DNA of 64,000 nt, from assembly GCF_001428895.1 (NCBI RefSeq), contig NZ_LMJA01000012.1, forward strand, positions 125,313 to 189,312, read 5' to 3'. The translations under genes and the position numbers were made by a program. Numbering within the stretch: position 1 is the first letter of the stretch; each line of letters opens with the position of its first letter. The DNA comes from Mycobacterium sp. Root265 (GTDB taxonomy: Bacteria; Actinomycetota; Actinomycetes; Mycobacteriales; Mycobacteriaceae). Below, piece by piece: positions 61,631 to 64,000 of the stretch. Under the pieces are notes generated by a model. That model saw only the letters and a program-made list of their open reading frames with translations, was not told the origin of the DNA and did not search any database.

Positions 61631-62531
61631 GGGTGGCGCGAGCCGCCGGCGAACTGGCGAGATAGGCGACCGCCTGGGCGGTGCTGCCCTCGTCGACCGG
61701 GTCGTAGTCGCGGCGCAGCAGCGTGAGCCCGGAGGAACCCAGGTAGCGGAACGTCGGCAGCGCGCCCGTCTTACCGGACTTGCGCAGCTGCCACAGCAGC
61801 CGCGGGTAGCGCATGTTCGGCAGCGCCGGGTCCTGGTGCACCAGGTACTTGGTGCCGCGCAGCATCATGGCGAAGAAGACCGCGCTGACCATCACTCCGC
61901 CGAGGGCCTGCGCGACGTAGTCCATGCCGAAGTACTTGGCGACGTTGAACGAGACGTGCCGGTGCTCGACCTCTTCGGCCCCGTGCCAGCGGTACAGGTC
62001 GGTCAGCGTCGGATCGGCGCCCAGTTCGTCCCAGCGGTTGTTGAGCGCCCAGTGGCCAAGCACACCGGTGTAGTGCTCGGCGGCGCACAGGGCGTGGCAG
62101 CCCGACTCCAGCGCCTTGCGCCGCTTGGCCGGTTCGGCCTGATCGACCCTCCGTTCGTACTGGCCGGCCACCCACTCCAACTGCCGGGTGAAGGGCTCCG
62201 GGTCGATGCCGTGCCGGCGCAGGTATTCCTGCAGCACGTTGTCGTGGGTGCGGGCGTGCACGTTCTCCTGGCCGATGAATCCGACGATTTCCTCCCGCAG
62301 ATGCTCGTCGCGGACGTATACCAGCGAGTCGGACAGCAATTTGCTGAACCAGCGCTCGGCGACCGGGAGGAACAGGTTGAGCGCGGTGACCGAATGCGAG
62401 GCGTACGGATCGCCGGGAATCCAGTGCAGCGGGGCGTCTGACCAGTCGAATTGCACGTTGCGCGGCCGCAGGGCGACTTCTTCGGGTGCGAATTTGTCGG
62501 GGGCAGCACTCATGGCCCGGTCTTCGGTCAT
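61623..62531 (-). CDS. PF10118-type metal-dependent hydrolase-like protein
   Basis: 302 aa from ATG 62531 (ATG 62513 is an alternative). It is helical with conserved acidic/His positions: FIGQENVHARTHDNVLQEYL, AAEHYTGVLGHWALNN and WHGAEEVEHRHVSFNVAKYF. The repeated E...H and EExxH pattern looks like a diiron/ferritin-like site, and the hydrophobic segment VMVSAVFFAMMLRG suggests membrane association. The overlap with a redox reductase gene fits an oxygenase better than a hydrolase; inference. Confidence 0.72.
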   Translation of the reverse strand: MTEDRAMSAAPDKFAPEEVALRPRNVQFDWSDAPLHWIPGDPYASHSVTALNLFLPVAERWFSKLLSDSLVYVRDEHLREEIVGFIGQENVHARTHDNVLQEYLRRHGIDPEPFTRQLEWVAGQYERRVDQAEPAKRRKALESGCHALCAAEHYTGVLGHWALNNRWDELGADPTLTDLYRWHGAEEVEHRHVSFNVAKYFGMDYVAQALGGVMVSAVFFAMMLRGTKYLVHQDPALPNMRYPRLLWQLRKSGKTGALPTFRYLGSSGLTLLRRDYDPVDEGSTAQAVAYLASSPAARATHG

Positions 62532-62671
62532 CCACCCATGATGCCCTGCGTCGGGGTTGCCCAAACAACCGTTGGCTAAGGACAGGTAGCCCACTACGCT
62601 ACTGCGCTCCCCCGCGGTCGGAGAGCCTCAGAGTGAGCCCGGTGACCGGGCCACGCGATCAGGGGGTCCCG

Positions 62672-63199
62672 ATGGAGCAGGCCGAACTCGACGTCCGACG
62701 AAGAGAGTTGCGCGCCAAGGCGATCGAATGGTTGCGACGCTATCTGCCGCTGGAGATCGCAGGCTGGATCGGCGAGCTCGGAGCGGCCGGCGTCGCCTAC
62801 GCCTCGACAGGCTCGCTGGCCATCGCGGCGATCGCTGCCACCATCGGTTCGTCTATTGGCTATTACCTGCCCGCCTACGCCAACGCGTTCCGCTGGACTT
62901 GGCCCACGGTCGAGGCCCGCACCGTGGTCGGCCGGGTGGTGTTGACGAACCTGCTGGCCGTGCGCAGCCTGACGATGGAGTTCGGGATCGCCGAGGTCAT
63001 CGACAGTGCCCTGGTCCGGCCCGGCCTCATCTTCGCCGCGCCGGTGCTGCTCGACCAGGTGCTGCTCGGCTGGATCGTCGGCGGCTTCCTCGCCGACGTC
63101 GTGTTCTACGTCTGCACCATCGTCAGCTACGAGAAGTTCAATCGCTGGCTGGCGCGGCGGCCCGAACCGGTCGCCATCCTGGAGCCGGTACTGCCATGA
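62672..63199 (+). CDS. Membrane protein coupled to PLP decarboxylase
   Basis: 175 aa from ATG 62672 with AGGGGG 5 bases upstream. Four membrane segments (LPLEIAGWIGELGAAGVAYA, IAAIAATIGSSIGYYLPAYA, FAAPVLLDQVLLGWIVGGFL, DVVFYVCTIVSYEKFN). No recognised family, though the pattern resembles GtrA-like small membrane proteins. The stop overlaps the decarboxylase start in ATGA, so the functions are probably linked, for example amine export. Confidence 0.6.
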   Translation: MEQAELDVRRRELRAKAIEWLRRYLPLEIAGWIGELGAAGVAYASTGSLAIAAIAATIGSSIGYYLPAYANAFRWTWPTVEARTVVGRVVLTNLLAVRSLTMEFGIAEVIDSALVRPGLIFAAPVLLDQVLLGWIVGGFLADVVFYVCTIVSYEKFNRWLARRPEPVAILEPVLP

Positions 63200-64000
63200 C
63201 GCTGCTGCTCGATCCGCCGGACGAATCCACCTTCACCCGGATCCACCGCTTCCTGGCCGACACCGGGCCGGCCACCCCGTGCCTGATCGTCGATCTCGAC
63301 GCGGTGCGCCGCCGCTACCACGACATCCGCGCCGCGGTGCCCGCCACCGTGCACTACGCGGTGAAGGCCAACCCCGCACCGGAGATCGTGGAACTGCTTG
63401 TCGCGCAGGGCTCGTCGTTCGACGTGGCGAGCACCGTCGAGATCGACCTGTGCCTGCGCAGTGGGGCGAACCCGGACGCGCTGTCCTACGGCAACACCAT
63501 CAAGAAGGCCCGCGATATCGCCTACGCGCACCGCGTCGGGGTGCGGACCTTCGTCTCCGACAGCGAACCCGACCTGCGCGCCATCGCCGACCACGCGCCC
63601 GGCGCGCAGGTCCTGGTCCGGATCGCCGCGCACGGCGAGGGTTCGGCGCTGCCGTTCGGGCCGAAGTTCGGGTGCCGGCCCCCGCAGGCAGTGGCACTGC
63701 TGCGGCTGGCCCGCCGGCTGGGGCTGGTCCCACTCGGGGTGGCGTTTCATCCCGGCTCCCAGCAGCTGGACACCGGGGCCTGGGACGAACCCATCGCCGC
63801 GGCAGCCGCTATCACCCGCGCCCTGCGCGCCGACGGGATCGAGCCGAGCACCCTGGACATCGGCGGCGGGCTGCCGGCCACCTACCGCGACACCACACCC
63901 GGCCTGGCCGACTACGGCGACGCCATCACCGCGTCGCTCAGCCGGCACTACGGGACCCGCGCGCCGCGGCTGATGATCGAGCCGGGCCGGGCCATGGTCG
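63196..64000 (+). CDS. Ornithine/diaminopimelate/arginine-type PLP decarboxylase (fold III), truncated by right edge
   Basis: First ~268 residues only. PCLIVDLDAVRRRYHDIRAA leads to HYAVKANPAPEIVELL with the PLP-binding Lys. Then FDVASTVEIDLCL, LSYGNTIKKARDIAYAH, VAFHPGSQQLD, LDIGGGLPATY and MIEPGRAMV (phosphate-binding Gly and Arg). The SQQ at HPGSQQ is closer to ornithine decarboxylases than to LysA (HVGSQ). The substrate is probably ornithine or lysine; the C-terminal substrate-specificity helix is outside the window. Confidence 0.85.
   Translation, partial: MTLLLDPPDESTFTRIHRFLADTGPATPCLIVDLDAVRRRYHDIRAAVPATVHYAVKANPAPEIVELLVAQGSSFDVASTVEIDLCLRSGANPDALSYGNTIKKARDIAYAHRVGVRTFVSDSEPDLRAIADHAPGAQVLVRIAAHGEGSALPFGPKFGCRPPQAVALLRLARRLGLVPLGVAFHPGSQQLDTGAWDEPIAAAAAITRALRADGIEPSTLDIGGGLPATYRDTTPGLADYGDAITASLSRHYGTRAPRLMIEPGRAMV

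Noticed and set aside
63398-63973. 191-codon plus-strand frame near the right edge
   Set aside because: It is an out-of-frame shadow of the PLP decarboxylase, whose true frame runs off the window end.

Overview
The window reads as chromosomal DNA of a rapid-growing mycobacterium (Mycolicibacterium/Mycobacterium). Evidence: high-GC coding throughout, a mycobacterial lipoprotein L,D-transpeptidase, a WS/DGAT acyltransferase, a KstR-type operator, a mycobacterial LexA box before a DUF222/HNH gene, EspC-like type VII secretion genes, a DesA3-like desaturase, and a DUF7159-like protein. No rRNA, tRNA or CRISPR array was seen. No intact transposase was recognised.

Layout. 0-8 kb: partial ldt, a paoABC-type molybdenum aldehyde oxidoreductase operon with a VOC protein, MscS, then a Rieske oxygenase plus WS/DGAT pair behind a KstR operator. 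8-13.4 kb: a minus-strand operon of a DUF7159-like membrane protein, a winged-helix protein, a 1037-aa two-P-loop HerA-like ATPase and a macro-domain hydrolase. 13.4-25.7 kb: accessory DNA with an RNase H gene carrying a probable frameshift, a DUF2510 protein, a first type VII secretion (T7SS) cassette, a HEPN/MNT toxin-antitoxin pair, and an ADP-ribose module. That module has a Nudix-like regulator with a degenerate Nudix box, an ARH-phosphatase fusion, a zinc-ribbon protein, a broken EEP nuclease and a VWA protein. 25.8-33.7 kb: a lower-GC restriction island with a NaeI-type nuclease, C5-methyltransferase, Vsr, and four further genes (DUF3883 nuclease, SNF2 helicase, ParB-like, HNH-like). 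34-38 kb: decayed genes (UvrD-like helicase fragment, frameshifted SIR2, a metallophosphoesterase with a nonsense codon and a frameshift).

38-44.5 kb returns to ordinary mycobacterial content (DsbA-like, DesA3-like desaturase, MpaB-type oxygenase with a divergent TetR, LexA-box DUF222/HNH). 44.6-48.1 kb holds a second T7SS cassette, clearly paralogous to the first: EspC-like protein, EspA-like substrate with a glycine-zipper C-terminus, four-helix membrane protein, and a lipoprotein gene upstream. 48.2-56.2 kb is a probable amine-utilisation locus. It has an APC permease, GntR regulator, free Cache sensor, P450, glutamine-synthetase-like gamma-glutamyl ligase, solute-binding-like protein and two class I amidotransferase hydrolases. 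56.2-64 kb carries a second P450, TetR, a MarR gene with two matching palindromes governing an NTF2-like protein and an SDR, a PDR-type reductase with a PF10118 protein, and a membrane protein with a truncated ornithine/DAP-type decarboxylase.

The most interesting parts are the duplicated T7SS cassettes (possible secreted pore-forming toxin with membrane immunity protein), the extended NaeI/Dcm/Vsr island, the ADP-ribose module with a shared candidate operator, and the P450 plus gamma-glutamylation locus. Several genes between 15 and 38 kb carry single-base frameshifts. Real decay and assembly error cannot be told apart from this sequence alone.
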